Position numbers and translations under genes: made by a program
The notes under the pieces: generated by a model
Told to the model about the DNA's origin: nothing
Database searches by the model: none
Seen by the model: the letters and a program-made list of their open reading frames with translations, nothing else
Shown: one piece after another, positions 27,450-35,548 of the stretch
Layout of the letters: each line of letters starts with the position of its first letter
Numbering within the stretch: position 1 is the stretch's first letter
NCBI RefSeq assembly: GCF_026020075.1
Contig: NZ_CP102772.1
Span: 1,116,001 to 1,180,000 of the forward strand
DNA: 64,000 nucleotides
Direction of reading: 5' to 3'
DNA from: Bosea sp. NBC_00550
GTDB lineage: Bacteria; Pseudomonadota; Alphaproteobacteria; Rhizobiales; Beijerinckiaceae

Positions 27450-28655
27450 TCAGTCTTCGAGCGTCGCCATCAGGATGCCGAGACGGCAACCCTTCTCGTA
27501 CTCGGTGAGATTTACGTATTCCTTGATCGTGTGGATCTCGGCCTGGCCGGCACCGATGGTGATGGTCGGCACGCCGTGCTTGTCGAGCCAGTTCGCATCG
27601 AGGCCGCCATTGGAGAACAGGTAGTTGGGCTCGATGCCGAGAAGGCCAAGCGCCTTGGCAGCGCGCTTCACCACCGGCGAATCCTTGGCCAGCTCGAAGG
27701 GCGGATAGGCCGGCTTATGGGTGAAGGTCACCTTCGCCGTTTCGCCGCCATCGTCCTTGACCTCTGCCTGCGCCTTGGCGAAAGCGGCCTTGAAGGCCTC
27801 GGCGATTTTCGTGGCGAAGGCGGCCTCGGGGCTGCGCGCCTCGCCACGGATATAGGCGTAGTCGGTGACGACATTGGTCGCGTCGCCGGCGGCGGTCGTG
27901 CCGCCCTTGCCGCCGAAGATGCCGACATTGCTGGTGCCGCGGCCATCGGGCTTGACGATCTTGCCGAACCAGCCCTCGCGGCGCGCCTCGGCAATGGCGA
28001 TCGAGCCGACGAGCGTCGCCGAGATGCCCTTTTCGGGAGCGACGCCGGCATGGGACGCCTTGCCGGTGATCTCGACCTCCCAGTTCTCCTGGCCGACCGC
28101 GCCGATCAGCAGCTCGGAAGCGAGTTGGCCGTCGACATTGATGCACATGACCGCGCCGCCGAGATCCTTGGGGTTCAACTCGCGGGCGCCATGCAGGCCG
28201 CTTTCCTCGCGCACCGTGAACAGCAGCGTGATCGGCGGGTGAGGCAGCTTGTGCTTGATCAGCGTTTCCGCGAGCACGACGAGCAGCGCGACGCCGGTGC
28301 GGGCATCGCCGCCCAGCGCCGTCGTGCCGTCGGAGACGATGCGGTCGCCCTCGCGCTTCGGCTTGGCGCCGGCGCAGAGCGGCACGGTGTCGAGATGGGT
28401 CGAGAACAGCAGGCGCGGGCCGGCCTTCGTCCCGGGCAGGTCGACGATCAGGTTGCCGGTCTCGGTCGGCAGCGGAATGCGCTTGTTGGCGTCGTCGAAG
28501 CGGATGGCGGAGGCCGGAACGCCCACGGCCTTCAGCGCCTCGCTGACGGCGGCGCCGATATTGGCTTCCTTGCCGGTCACGCCTTCGACCGAAAGGAAGC
28601 GCATGAGGTGCGCGATGGCGGCTTCGACGTCGAGAGGGATCGATGGTGTCGTCAT
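27450..28655 (-). CDS. M20-family metallopeptidase (PepT/carboxypeptidase-like)
   Basis: 401 residues. The dinuclear Zn site is complete: STHLDTVPL, GGDARTGVALL, REESGLHG, NVDG and the C-terminal EIHTIKEY. Gly-rich lid domain (SHAGVAPEKG) is present. It begins about 55 nt after abgT and ends 50 nt before SLC13. Next to an AbgT transporter, a dipeptide or aminobenzoyl-glutamate-like substrate is plausible. The start at 28655 (MTTPSIP) is preferred over 28664; neither has a strong Shine-Dalgarno. Confidence 0.88.
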   Translation of the reverse strand: MTTPSIPLDVEAAIAHLMRFLSVEGVTGKEANIGAAVSEALKAVGVPASAIRFDDANKRIPLPTETGNLIVDLPGTKAGPRLLFSTHLDTVPLCAGAKPKREGDRIVSDGTTALGGDARTGVALLVVLAETLIKHKLPHPPITLLFTVREESGLHGARELNPKDLGGAVMCINVDGQLASELLIGAVGQENWEVEITGKASHAGVAPEKGISATLVGSIAIAEARREGWFGKIVKPDGRGTSNVGIFGGKGGTTAAGDATNVVTDYAYIRGEARSPEAAFATKIAEAFKAAFAKAQAEVKDDGGETAKVTFTHKPAYPPFELAKDSPVVKRAAKALGLLGIEPNYLFSNGGLDANWLDKHGVPTITIGAGQAEIHTIKEYVNLTEYEKGCRLGILMATLED

Positions 28656-28710
28656 GATCTGCATCCGGTCGGTTTGAGAGTGGCGTCGGGAGGGATGAGC
28701 GCCTGTGCGA

Positions 28711-30261
28711 TCACAGCCCCCAGGGCAGGCCGAGCATCTTCCAGACGGCGAAGAGTGCCGTCCACAGCACGAACATCCACACGACATAGGGCAGCATCAG
28801 CGAGACCACGGTGCCGACGCCGGCATTCCTGTCGTATTTCTGGATGAAGCCGACCACGAGGGCGAAATAGGCGTTGAGCGGAGTGATCGCGTTCATCGGG
28901 GAATCGCCGATGCGATAGGCCGCGAGCACGGCTTCCGGCTCGACGCCGAGCTTCATCAGCAGCGGCACGAAGACGGGGGCGAAGATCGCCCATTTCGCGA
29001 TCGCGCCGGTCAGCAGCAGGTCGATGAGCGCGACCACCACGATGAAGCCGATCAGCAACGGCAGCGCGCCGATATTGGCGGCCTGCAGCACGCCTGAAAG
29101 GCTCAGCGCCATCACCGTGCCGATATTGGTGTAGGTGAAGTAGGCGACGAACTGGCTCAGCACGAAGAACAGGAAGATCGTGCCGCCCATGCTCTTGATC
29201 GATTTCTCGATCGCGGCGATGACCTCGGACAGCGTCTTCAGCGTGCCGGCGCCGATGCCATAGGTCCAGCCGGTGACGAGGAACATCAGCATGATCAGCG
29301 CGATCAGGCCGTTCATGAAGGGCGAGTTGCCGATCAGCTCGCCGGTCGTCGGGTTGCGCAGCGGGGCGCCCGAGGGCAGCGTCAGAAGGCAGAACACCAC
29401 GATCAACCCTAGGAGGCCGAACCCCGCGAAGCGAAGGCCGCGCGTCTCCGCCTCGGAGAGCACCGCGCCTTGCTCGGTGACCGTTCCCTCGGCCGCCAGC
29501 TTGGGATCGTAGGGGCCCAGACGCGGCGCGATCATCTTGTCGGTAATGAACGCGACGATGACGGTCAGGAACAGCACCGAGGCGATCGAGAACCAGAGAT
29601 TGGAGGCGAGGCCGATCGTGCGGTTGGGGTCGACGAGGCGCGCCGCGTCGTTGGTGAACTCGACCAGAACCGCATCGAGCGGCTTGATCAGCATGTTGAC
29701 GGTGAAGGCGCCCGCGACCGCTGCGAAGCCCAGGGCCAAGCCTGCAACCGGATGGCGTCCGACGGCGAGATAGGCGATGCCGGCCAGCGGGATCAGGACG
29801 AGGTAGCCCGCATCGGCCGCGATGCTGGCGATGATGCCGACGAAGGCGAGGATGTAGGTCAGCGCCCAGTGCGGCGAGACGATCACCAGCTTGCGGATCA
29901 GCGCGGTGACGAGCCCGGATTCCTCGGCGACGCCGGCGCCGATCATCGCGACGATCATGAGCCCCACGGCCGTGAAGCTCATGAAGTTGGGGATCAGCGA
30001 CGAATACATGAAGCGGATGCCGTCGATGGTCAGAAGGCTCCTGATCGCCGTGCTCGCCGTCTCGATCTTGTGCGTGTCTGGGTTGATCCGCTCGAAGGTG
30101 ACGGCCGCTCCGAAGAGGCCCAGCACCGCGGACAGGGCGATGACGATGCCGATCAGGATGAGGAAGATGACGACGGGGTGGGGAACCATGTTCCCGACCT
30201 TCTCGACGGTGTCGAGGAACCTTTGCATGACCGTCTTCGGCGCAGCGGTGGCAGTCGTCAT
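28711..30261 (-). CDS. abgT: AbgT-family transporter
   Basis: 516 residues, about 12-13 membrane segments, with wording typical of the family (VGNMVPHPVVIFLILIG, GDSPMNAITPLNAYF). E. coli AbgT imports p-aminobenzoyl-glutamate; MtrF and YdaH of the same family export sulfonamides. AAGGGGG lies 7 nt before ATG 30261. First gene of the operon with the M20 peptidase and SLC13 permease. Repeat copy B lies about 130 bp upstream and may be its operator. Confidence 0.9.
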   Translation of the reverse strand: MTTATAAPKTVMQRFLDTVEKVGNMVPHPVVIFLILIGIVIALSAVLGLFGAAVTFERINPDTHKIETASTAIRSLLTIDGIRFMYSSLIPNFMSFTAVGLMIVAMIGAGVAEESGLVTALIRKLVIVSPHWALTYILAFVGIIASIAADAGYLVLIPLAGIAYLAVGRHPVAGLALGFAAVAGAFTVNMLIKPLDAVLVEFTNDAARLVDPNRTIGLASNLWFSIASVLFLTVIVAFITDKMIAPRLGPYDPKLAAEGTVTEQGAVLSEAETRGLRFAGFGLLGLIVVFCLLTLPSGAPLRNPTTGELIGNSPFMNGLIALIMLMFLVTGWTYGIGAGTLKTLSEVIAAIEKSIKSMGGTIFLFFVLSQFVAYFTYTNIGTVMALSLSGVLQAANIGALPLLIGFIVVVALIDLLLTGAIAKWAIFAPVFVPLLMKLGVEPEAVLAAYRIGDSPMNAITPLNAYFALVVGFIQKYDRNAGVGTVVSLMLPYVVWMFVLWTALFAVWKMLGLPWGL

Positions 30262-30643
30262 CGCATATCCCCCTTGAGCCAAAGCCTGCGACGCCAGATT
30301 CAGCGATATGCGCACGCGAGCCGGCGTTTCCCGGACCGACAAGACTCCGAGTCTCCACGGCGAACCATAAATCCGGATGCGGGGAGGGCATCGGCAGAGA
30401 ATCCCAAACTCTGGACCACCTGTCCCAAAGTTGAGGCCGTCACCCGCGCTGAAAGCCCTTGGACTTGCCGCCGGCAGTGCTGTTTTCTACGGTCCGCCCG
30501 CATGCGAACCCCGCCTACAGGTCATGGACAGAATCGAAGCGATGCCAGGTCGAGGCAAAGTTCAGGGCCGCGCGATCCGGGGCAGGTCTTGCTTCGCGGC
30601 TTACGGCCTGCTTTCGCCGGGCCGGCGCTTGCTTAGCGGTCGC
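30262..30643. other. Intergenic region between abgT and the lipoprotein hydrolase
   Basis: 382 bp shared by two divergent genes. It contains repeat copy B (30388-30436). An open plus-strand frame begins at 30377 and runs into the hydrolase gene, but its first 89 codons show no signal or domain before the lipoprotein start at 30644. I see no RNA gene in it. Confidence 0.6.
30388..30436 (+). promoter_or_regulatory. Copy B of the AGAATCCCAA element, upstream of abgT
   Basis: GAGAATCCCAAACTCTGGACC at its core, with TCCCAAA at 30402-30408 and again at 30423-30429, exactly 21 bp apart. Such direct repeats separated by two turns are typical of AraC-family or response-regulator sites, and an AraC gene lies 1.5 kb to the right. 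It is 127 bp upstream of abgT. Confidence 0.55.
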
Positions 30644-31774
30644 ATGGCGCTTTTTCGGCTGTCTTCCCTGGCACTGACCGTCGGCCTGGGCGCTTGCGCG
30701 TCGGTTCCCCAGGGCCTGCTGCGCCCTGTCGCCCCCGCTCCCGGGACAGAGAAAGTCAACATGCTGGCGGCGACGACCCGCGCGCCGTCGCCCGATCCCG
30801 GCATCCTGTTCAGCGGCGATCGGGGGGAGGGCGTTTCGTTCAGCAACATCGTCGTCTCGATCCCGCGCGACCGCGAGGTCGGCACGATCCAGCTGCCCCG
30901 ATCGGTTCCCGGCAATGCAGCGACCGATTTCGTCGTCACCTCGTCCACGCCGCTGTCGAAACCAAAGCTCGCCGACTGGTTCCGGTCGACGAGCGGCCGC
31001 TCGAAGCGCGTCTTCGTGTTCGTCCACGGCTTCAACACGCCGTTCGACCGCGCGGTCTTCCGCTTCGCGCAGCTCGCGCACGACGCAGATGCCGATGCCG
31101 CGCCCGTACTGTTCTCCTGGCCGTCGCGCGGCTATCTGCTCGACTACAGCCGCGATTTCGACAACGCCTCCTATTCGCGGTCTGATCTGGCGGATCTGCT
31201 GCGCGTGGCCGCCGCGAGCCCCTCGGTCCGCGAGATCGTGATCCTCGCTCATTCGATGGGGAGCTGGCCCGCGGTCGAAGCCGTCAGGCAGATCGCGCTG
31301 AGGGACGGTGGCGTCCCCGGCAAGATCAGCAACCTCATCCTGGCGTCGCCCGATCTCGATGTCGGCGTGTTCCGGCGCCAGCTCGAGGATATGGGCCCCA
31401 GGCGCCCGCGGGTCACGCTGTTCACCGCGCAGCACGACCGCGCCTTGCAGTTGTCGCGCTTCATCTCGCGCGGCGCGACGAGGCTGGGCGGCATCGATCC
31501 AACGCAGGAGGAATACAGGAGCCAGTTCGCCGGGCTGTCCGGAATCACCGTCCTGGACCTCACGGCCATCAATGCGGGTGATCGCATCAACCACGATCTC
31601 TTCGCTGCCAGCCCGGACGCGGTCCGCCTGATCGGCGACAGGTTGCTGCAAGGGCAGGTGGTCACGGACTTCGATGTGCCGGCTCCCCTGGTCGCGGCGG
31701 GGGCGATCGGCTCGGCGGCGACCCTCCTGGTTACGGCTCCGATCAGGGTGTTCGATGCCGCGGGCAGCCCTTAG
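30644..31774 (+). CDS. Lipoprotein alpha/beta hydrolase (DUF900-like)
   Basis: 376 residues from ATG 30644: short signal with lipobox LGAC (SLALTVGLGAC), then an alpha/beta hydrolase of the DUF900 type (FVFVHGFNTPFDRAVFRFAQ, nucleophile in LAHSMGSWP). The start is set by the lipobox. It is attached to the envelope, probably the outer membrane. Esterase, lipase or peptidase activity cannot be distinguished. It diverges from abgT and ends 176 nt before araC. Confidence 0.8.
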   Translation: MALFRLSSLALTVGLGACASVPQGLLRPVAPAPGTEKVNMLAATTRAPSPDPGILFSGDRGEGVSFSNIVVSIPRDREVGTIQLPRSVPGNAATDFVVTSSTPLSKPKLADWFRSTSGRSKRVFVFVHGFNTPFDRAVFRFAQLAHDADADAAPVLFSWPSRGYLLDYSRDFDNASYSRSDLADLLRVAAASPSVREIVILAHSMGSWPAVEAVRQIALRDGGVPGKISNLILASPDLDVGVFRRQLEDMGPRRPRVTLFTAQHDRALQLSRFISRGATRLGGIDPTQEEYRSQFAGLSGITVLDLTAINAGDRINHDLFAASPDAVRLIGDRLLQGQVVTDFDVPAPLVAAGAIGSAATLLVTAPIRVFDAAGSP

Positions 31775-31799
31775 GGTTGACGCGATCTGTGCCAGATGC

Positions 31800-31880
31800 C
31801 AATATTTAAACGATGCTTTTAAGCTTAAAATACTGATCGACGAGTACTGCTATCACCATTCTATATTGACCTCAGTCAAT
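31800..31880. promoter_or_regulatory. A+T-rich control region with two palindromes ahead of araC
   Basis: A strikingly A+T-rich stretch in G+C-rich DNA. It holds a perfect 14-bp palindrome TTTTAAGCTTAAAA (31817-31830) and an inverted repeat TTGAC-N4-GTCAA (31866-31870, 31875-31879), whose TTGACC could also be a -35 box for araC (start 31951). Confidence 0.5.
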
Positions 31881-31950
31881 TTCGGTCGAATTTGATCGGT
31901 GTTAAATCCATAGCCTATCTCTGTAGAACGCAGAACGATCGGAGTGTCCG

Positions 31951-32970
31951 ATGCCGGCTTTCTCTCATGGCGGGGTGAGGAAGGACGTCAACTTGTTTTC
32001 CGTGGCGCATTTCTGCACCACGGGGCTGAAGGCCGAAGAACAGTTCGATGCCTGGCGGACCCTGCACAGGGATACGATCGAGCTTCTGCCGACGCGCGAG
32101 ACATCGGCCGGCTTTGCGGCCGAGTTCTCCTCCTGGCAGCTCGGCGAACTGGTGCTGACGCATATCGCCTATTCGGGCGCGCCCGACAGGCAATGGCGAC
32201 ACCATCCCAAATCCTATCTCGATCACTGGTGTCTGGTCCTGGCGCGGACGGCGTCTGCCAGCGGCTGGACCAGCGAGGATCTGAGCTTCCGTTCGCTGGC
32301 GATGCCCTTTGAGGGACGCGCAGAGGATAGCGAGGTCATCACCCTCTACATCCCGCGCGATCAGCGCCCGACCGACGAGCAACGCTTCGACGGCGTCCAT
32401 GGTCTCGAGGTGAGCCAGGATTTCGCACCCTTGCTCATCGGCTACATCGACAGCCTGGTCCGGCAACTGCCGCATGTCTCGCCCGAGCATGCCGCCAATC
32501 TCGAGATGCCGACCCGGGCGCTGGTCGCGGCCTGCATCATTCCGCAGTCGGTGTATCAGGAAGCGGCGCGGGCCTCGCTCGGCTCGGTTCTCGTCGACAG
32601 GGCGCGCAACGTTGTGCGGCAGAACATGGCTTCGCCCGATTTCGGCCCGGAGCGATTGGCCCGCCTGCTGGCGATGTCCCGCTCGAAACTCTACCGGCTT
32701 TTCGAGCAGAGCGGCGGCGTCGCCCATTTCATCAACCGCGAGCGCCTGCGCGAGGCGCATCATCGGCTGAGTTCGCATCGCGAAACGCTCTCCATCCATG
32801 CGATTGGGAACGAGGTCGGCTTCATCGATCATTCCACCTTCAGCCGGGCCTTCAGGCGGGAGTTCGGCTACAGCCCGACCGAGGCGCGCGAGCGCGGCCT
32901 CGCCCAGTCCTTCGTCGACGAGCCTGAGACGGCCGGCAGTGCTGAGCCATGCCTCTCCCGCGCGTCCTGA
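31951..32970 (+). CDS. AraC-family transcriptional regulator
   Basis: 339 residues. The N-terminal half resembles the AraC-binding-like domain of XylS/FeaR relatives (EEQFDAWRTLHRDTIE). The C-terminal 100 residues hold the paired HTH motifs (LARLLAMSRSKLYRLFEQSG and the conserved GFIDHSTFSRAFRREFGYSP). GGAG lies 6 nt before ATG 31951. It sits between the abgT operon and the RND operon and may act on the shared element near both. Effector unknown. Confidence 0.9.
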   Translation: MPAFSHGGVRKDVNLFSVAHFCTTGLKAEEQFDAWRTLHRDTIELLPTRETSAGFAAEFSSWQLGELVLTHIAYSGAPDRQWRHHPKSYLDHWCLVLARTASASGWTSEDLSFRSLAMPFEGRAEDSEVITLYIPRDQRPTDEQRFDGVHGLEVSQDFAPLLIGYIDSLVRQLPHVSPEHAANLEMPTRALVAACIIPQSVYQEAARASLGSVLVDRARNVVRQNMASPDFGPERLARLLAMSRSKLYRLFEQSGGVAHFINRERLREAHHRLSSHRETLSIHAIGNEVGFIDHSTFSRAFRREFGYSPTEARERGLAQSFVDEPETAGSAEPCLSRAS

Positions 32971-32995
32971 GCCCATCTCGATCGGCCGAAGCCGC

Positions 32996-34216
32996 GTGAG
33001 CCGCCTGTCCGCCGATACCGGCACAGCGGCCCTTGCCACGGGTGCGGCCGGCGGACGGCTGTCGTTTCTCTACGCGTTCCTGTTCTTCGAGCTGGGCGTC
33101 AACCTTCCCTTCTTTCCGCTCTGGCTGCAGTCGCAGTCCCTCGGCAGCGACGCGATCGGCATCATCCTCGCCGCGCCGCTGCTGACACGGATCGTGGCGA
33201 ACCCGATCGTCGGGGCGCTGGCCGATCGAAGCGGGCGCATATCCCTGGCGCTGGCGATCTGCGCGATAATGGTTGCGGCGGGGACCGGCCTGCTGGCTCT
33301 CGCGGCGAGCTTCTGGACAATCCTCGCCGTCGTCGTCGCAATCGCCCTGGCACAGGGACCCTTGATCGCGCTCGCCGATGCCGTGACGCTCGGCCGCCTC
33401 GCCGAAACGCCGCGATCCGAGCTGGCATATGGCCGGATCCGCCTCTGGGGATCGATCGGCTTCGCCGTCGCCAACCTGGCGGCAGGCTGGGCGCTCGAAT
33501 GGTTCTCGGCCTCGTCGGTCATAGCGTTGCTGCTGGTATCGGCGACGCTCACGGCCATTGCGGCCGTGGGTTGCATGGGGTCTGCGCCGGGCAGCCCCGA
33601 AAGAATGCCGCGAGAGGACGAGGGACTGATGCGCCCCCTTCTTCTCGCCGGCACGATCGCCGGCGCCGCCCTGGTGCAGGCGAGCCATGCCGCGTTCTAT
33701 GGTTTCGGTACGCTGCACTGGCAGGCGCTCGGGATTTCCGGCGCGACGATGGGCGGGCTCTGGGCTCTCGGCGTGCTCTCCGAGATCGTCCTGTTTGCCT
33801 TTCTGGGCTACCGCATGCGCGGGCCTGCAAGCGCTGCCGGCCTGCTGGTCGTGGCGGCGGCGATAGCGATGCTGCGCTGGAGCTGCATGTCGCAGGACCC
33901 CGGCGTCGCCGCGCTCGTTCTTCTGCAGCTGACTCACGGCATGACCTTCGGTGCCGTCCATCTCGGCAGCATCTTCCTGCTGGCGCGGCTCGCACCGGGC
34001 GGGATGCAGGCGCGCGCCCAGGCCTGGCTTGCCGGCGGATGGGCCGGCGTGATGGCGGTCCTGACGACGCTCAGCGGCCGGCTCTACGAAAGCTGGGGAG
34101 AGCAGATCTACCTCGTCATGGTCGTCGCCGCGGCGGCCGGGCTGCTGCTGCTATCCGCCGTCGCCCTCGGGCTGCGTAGCGCCCCGGTGCAACAGCCGGC
34201 AGGCTCGGCGCCGTGA
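32996..34216 (+). CDS. MFS transporter (PPP/HcaT-like)
   Basis: About 406 residues with 11-12 membrane helices, in the MFS_1-like/phenylpropionate permease group (LSFLYAFLFFELGVNLPFFP; ADRSGRISLALA loop between helices 2 and 3). No ATG is near the start; GTG 32996 is chosen, GTG 32939 inside araC is the alternative. It follows araC by 25 nt and is likely its cotranscribed target. Sugar or aromatic acid uptake and drug export are all possible. Confidence 0.82.
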   Translation: MSRLSADTGTAALATGAAGGRLSFLYAFLFFELGVNLPFFPLWLQSQSLGSDAIGIILAAPLLTRIVANPIVGALADRSGRISLALAICAIMVAAGTGLLALAASFWTILAVVVAIALAQGPLIALADAVTLGRLAETPRSELAYGRIRLWGSIGFAVANLAAGWALEWFSASSVIALLLVSATLTAIAAVGCMGSAPGSPERMPREDEGLMRPLLLAGTIAGAALVQASHAAFYGFGTLHWQALGISGATMGGLWALGVLSEIVLFAFLGYRMRGPASAAGLLVVAAAIAMLRWSCMSQDPGVAALVLLQLTHGMTFGAVHLGSIFLLARLAPGGMQARAQAWLAGGWAGVMAVLTTLSGRLYESWGEQIYLVMVVAAAAGLLLLSAVALGLRSAPVQQPAGSAP

Positions 34217-34225
34217 GGAGCGTTC

Positions 34226-34264
34226 CCAACAATGGGATGACCAGCCCAGAGTTGGGATTCTGAG
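34226..34264 (-). promoter_or_regulatory. Copy C of the AGAATCCCAA element, upstream of the RND operon
   Basis: On the minus strand this reads CAGAATCCCAACTCTGGGCT, one base shorter than copies A and B in the first half-site; TCCCAAC and TCCCATT are 20 bp apart. An inverted CCCAAC/GTTGGG pair (34225-34230, 34251-34256) is superimposed. It lies 184 bp before the first RND adaptor gene, in opposite orientation to copies A and B. Confidence 0.45.
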
Positions 34265-34447
34265 CTAATCCGAACCCCTTCCGGTGTTGCTAGCGTCGAG
34301 GCGTCGTCCCGAAAAGCTTCGCAGGGCGCAAGCGCGCTTGCGGATATGCGGGCGCGGCAGCGGGCAGAGGAACAGTTCGATGCAGAGGCGAGGCTTGCGG
34401 GAGTGGATGCGCTGCCGCAGCGCCGGGAGGCGGCCGAGGGGGCAGGC

Positions 34448-35548
34448 ATGAGGCATAGTGGAGCTTCGTCACGCCTGGGCTGCTTTGCCGCCGCGACCGT
34501 CATCGCGTTTGCCGTCGCCTCCTGCAACCGGGAGGAACAGGCGACGCCTGCGCCCGTGCGCGTCGTCCGAACCATCACCGTCGAGCCGCCCCGCCAGGCG
34601 CCCGACCTGACCTTCACCGGCCATATCGAGGCACAGGACCAGGCTTCCCTTTCGTTCCGGATCGGCGGCCGGCTGGCGGAGCGCCTCGTCGGCCTCGGCG
34701 CAAGCGTCCGGGAGGGAGAAACCGTGGCGCGGCTCGATCCCGAGAACGAGCTCAACGATCTCCGCTCGGCTCAGGCCGTGCTGACGGCGGCGCAGGGCGA
34801 CCTGCGCAAGGCGGAAAACCAGTTCCAGCGGCAAAGCCATCTGCTCGAGCGGCACATCACCACGCAGGCCGATTTCGAGAGTGCCAAGCAGGCGCTCACA
34901 GCCGCCCGCGCCCAGGTCGATGCCGCTCAGGCGCGCGTCCGGTCGGCCGAGGATGTCGTCGGCTTCACGACGCTGAAGGCCGATGCGCCCGGCATCGTCA
35001 CGCGCGTCGGGGCCGAGCCCGCCGAGGTCGTCGCCGCCGGCCGGATGATCGTCCAGCTCGCCAGGCGCGAGGGCCGCGACGCGGTCTTCGAAATCCCGGC
35101 CGATCTGGCGCGCCAGCTCACGCCCGACATGCAGGTGCGGGTCGCTCTGGCCGGTGAGGCAGGGGCCGAAGCGACCGGCCGGGTGCGCGAGATCGCGCCG
35201 CAGGCCGACCCCGTCACCCGCACATTCCAGATCAGGGTGGGTCTCACCGATCCGGCGCCGGCCTTCCGTCTCGGCGCGGCCGTCTCGGGCTCGATCCGTG
35301 ACAGCGGCGGCGGAGCGATCGCCATCCCCGCCACCGCGCTGACACAGCGGGACCAGGGCATCGGCGTCTGGGTGGTCGATCCCAAGGCCCTGACCGTTTC
35401 CCTGCGCAAGCTCGACGTGACCAGCTCCGACCCGGCCGCCGCCCGGATCGCCAAGGGTTTGGACATAGGCGACATCGTCGTCACCGCCGGCGCCGGGCTT
35501 CTGCGTGAAGGCCAGCGCGTGCGCCTGATCGGAGCGGAGCCGCGATGA
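34448..35548 (+). CDS. RND efflux periplasmic adaptor lipoprotein (first)
   Basis: 366 residues. Signal with lipobox ASC (FAVASCNREE), then a membrane-fusion protein: split biotinyl-lipoyl domain (FRIGGRLAERLVGLGASVREGE), alpha-helical hairpin (about 95-165), beta-barrel and membrane-proximal domains. It links the inner-membrane pump to an outer-membrane channel. The start is ATG 34448 by the lipobox. Its stop overlaps the pump start by 4 nt. It is paralogous to the adaptor at 38622. Confidence 0.9.
   Translation: MRHSGASSRLGCFAAATVIAFAVASCNREEQATPAPVRVVRTITVEPPRQAPDLTFTGHIEAQDQASLSFRIGGRLAERLVGLGASVREGETVARLDPENELNDLRSAQAVLTAAQGDLRKAENQFQRQSHLLERHITTQADFESAKQALTAARAQVDAAQARVRSAEDVVGFTTLKADAPGIVTRVGAEPAEVVAAGRMIVQLARREGRDAVFEIPADLARQLTPDMQVRVALAGEAGAEATGRVREIAPQADPVTRTFQIRVGLTDPAPAFRLGAAVSGSIRDSGGGAIAIPATALTQRDQGIGVWVVDPKALTVSLRKLDVTSSDPAAARIAKGLDIGDIVVTAGAGLLREGQRVRLIGAEPR

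Noticed and set aside
30377..30643. Upstream extension of the lipoprotein hydrolase
   Set aside because: It would bury the lipobox at about residue 107; the start at 30644 gives a proper lipoprotein signal.
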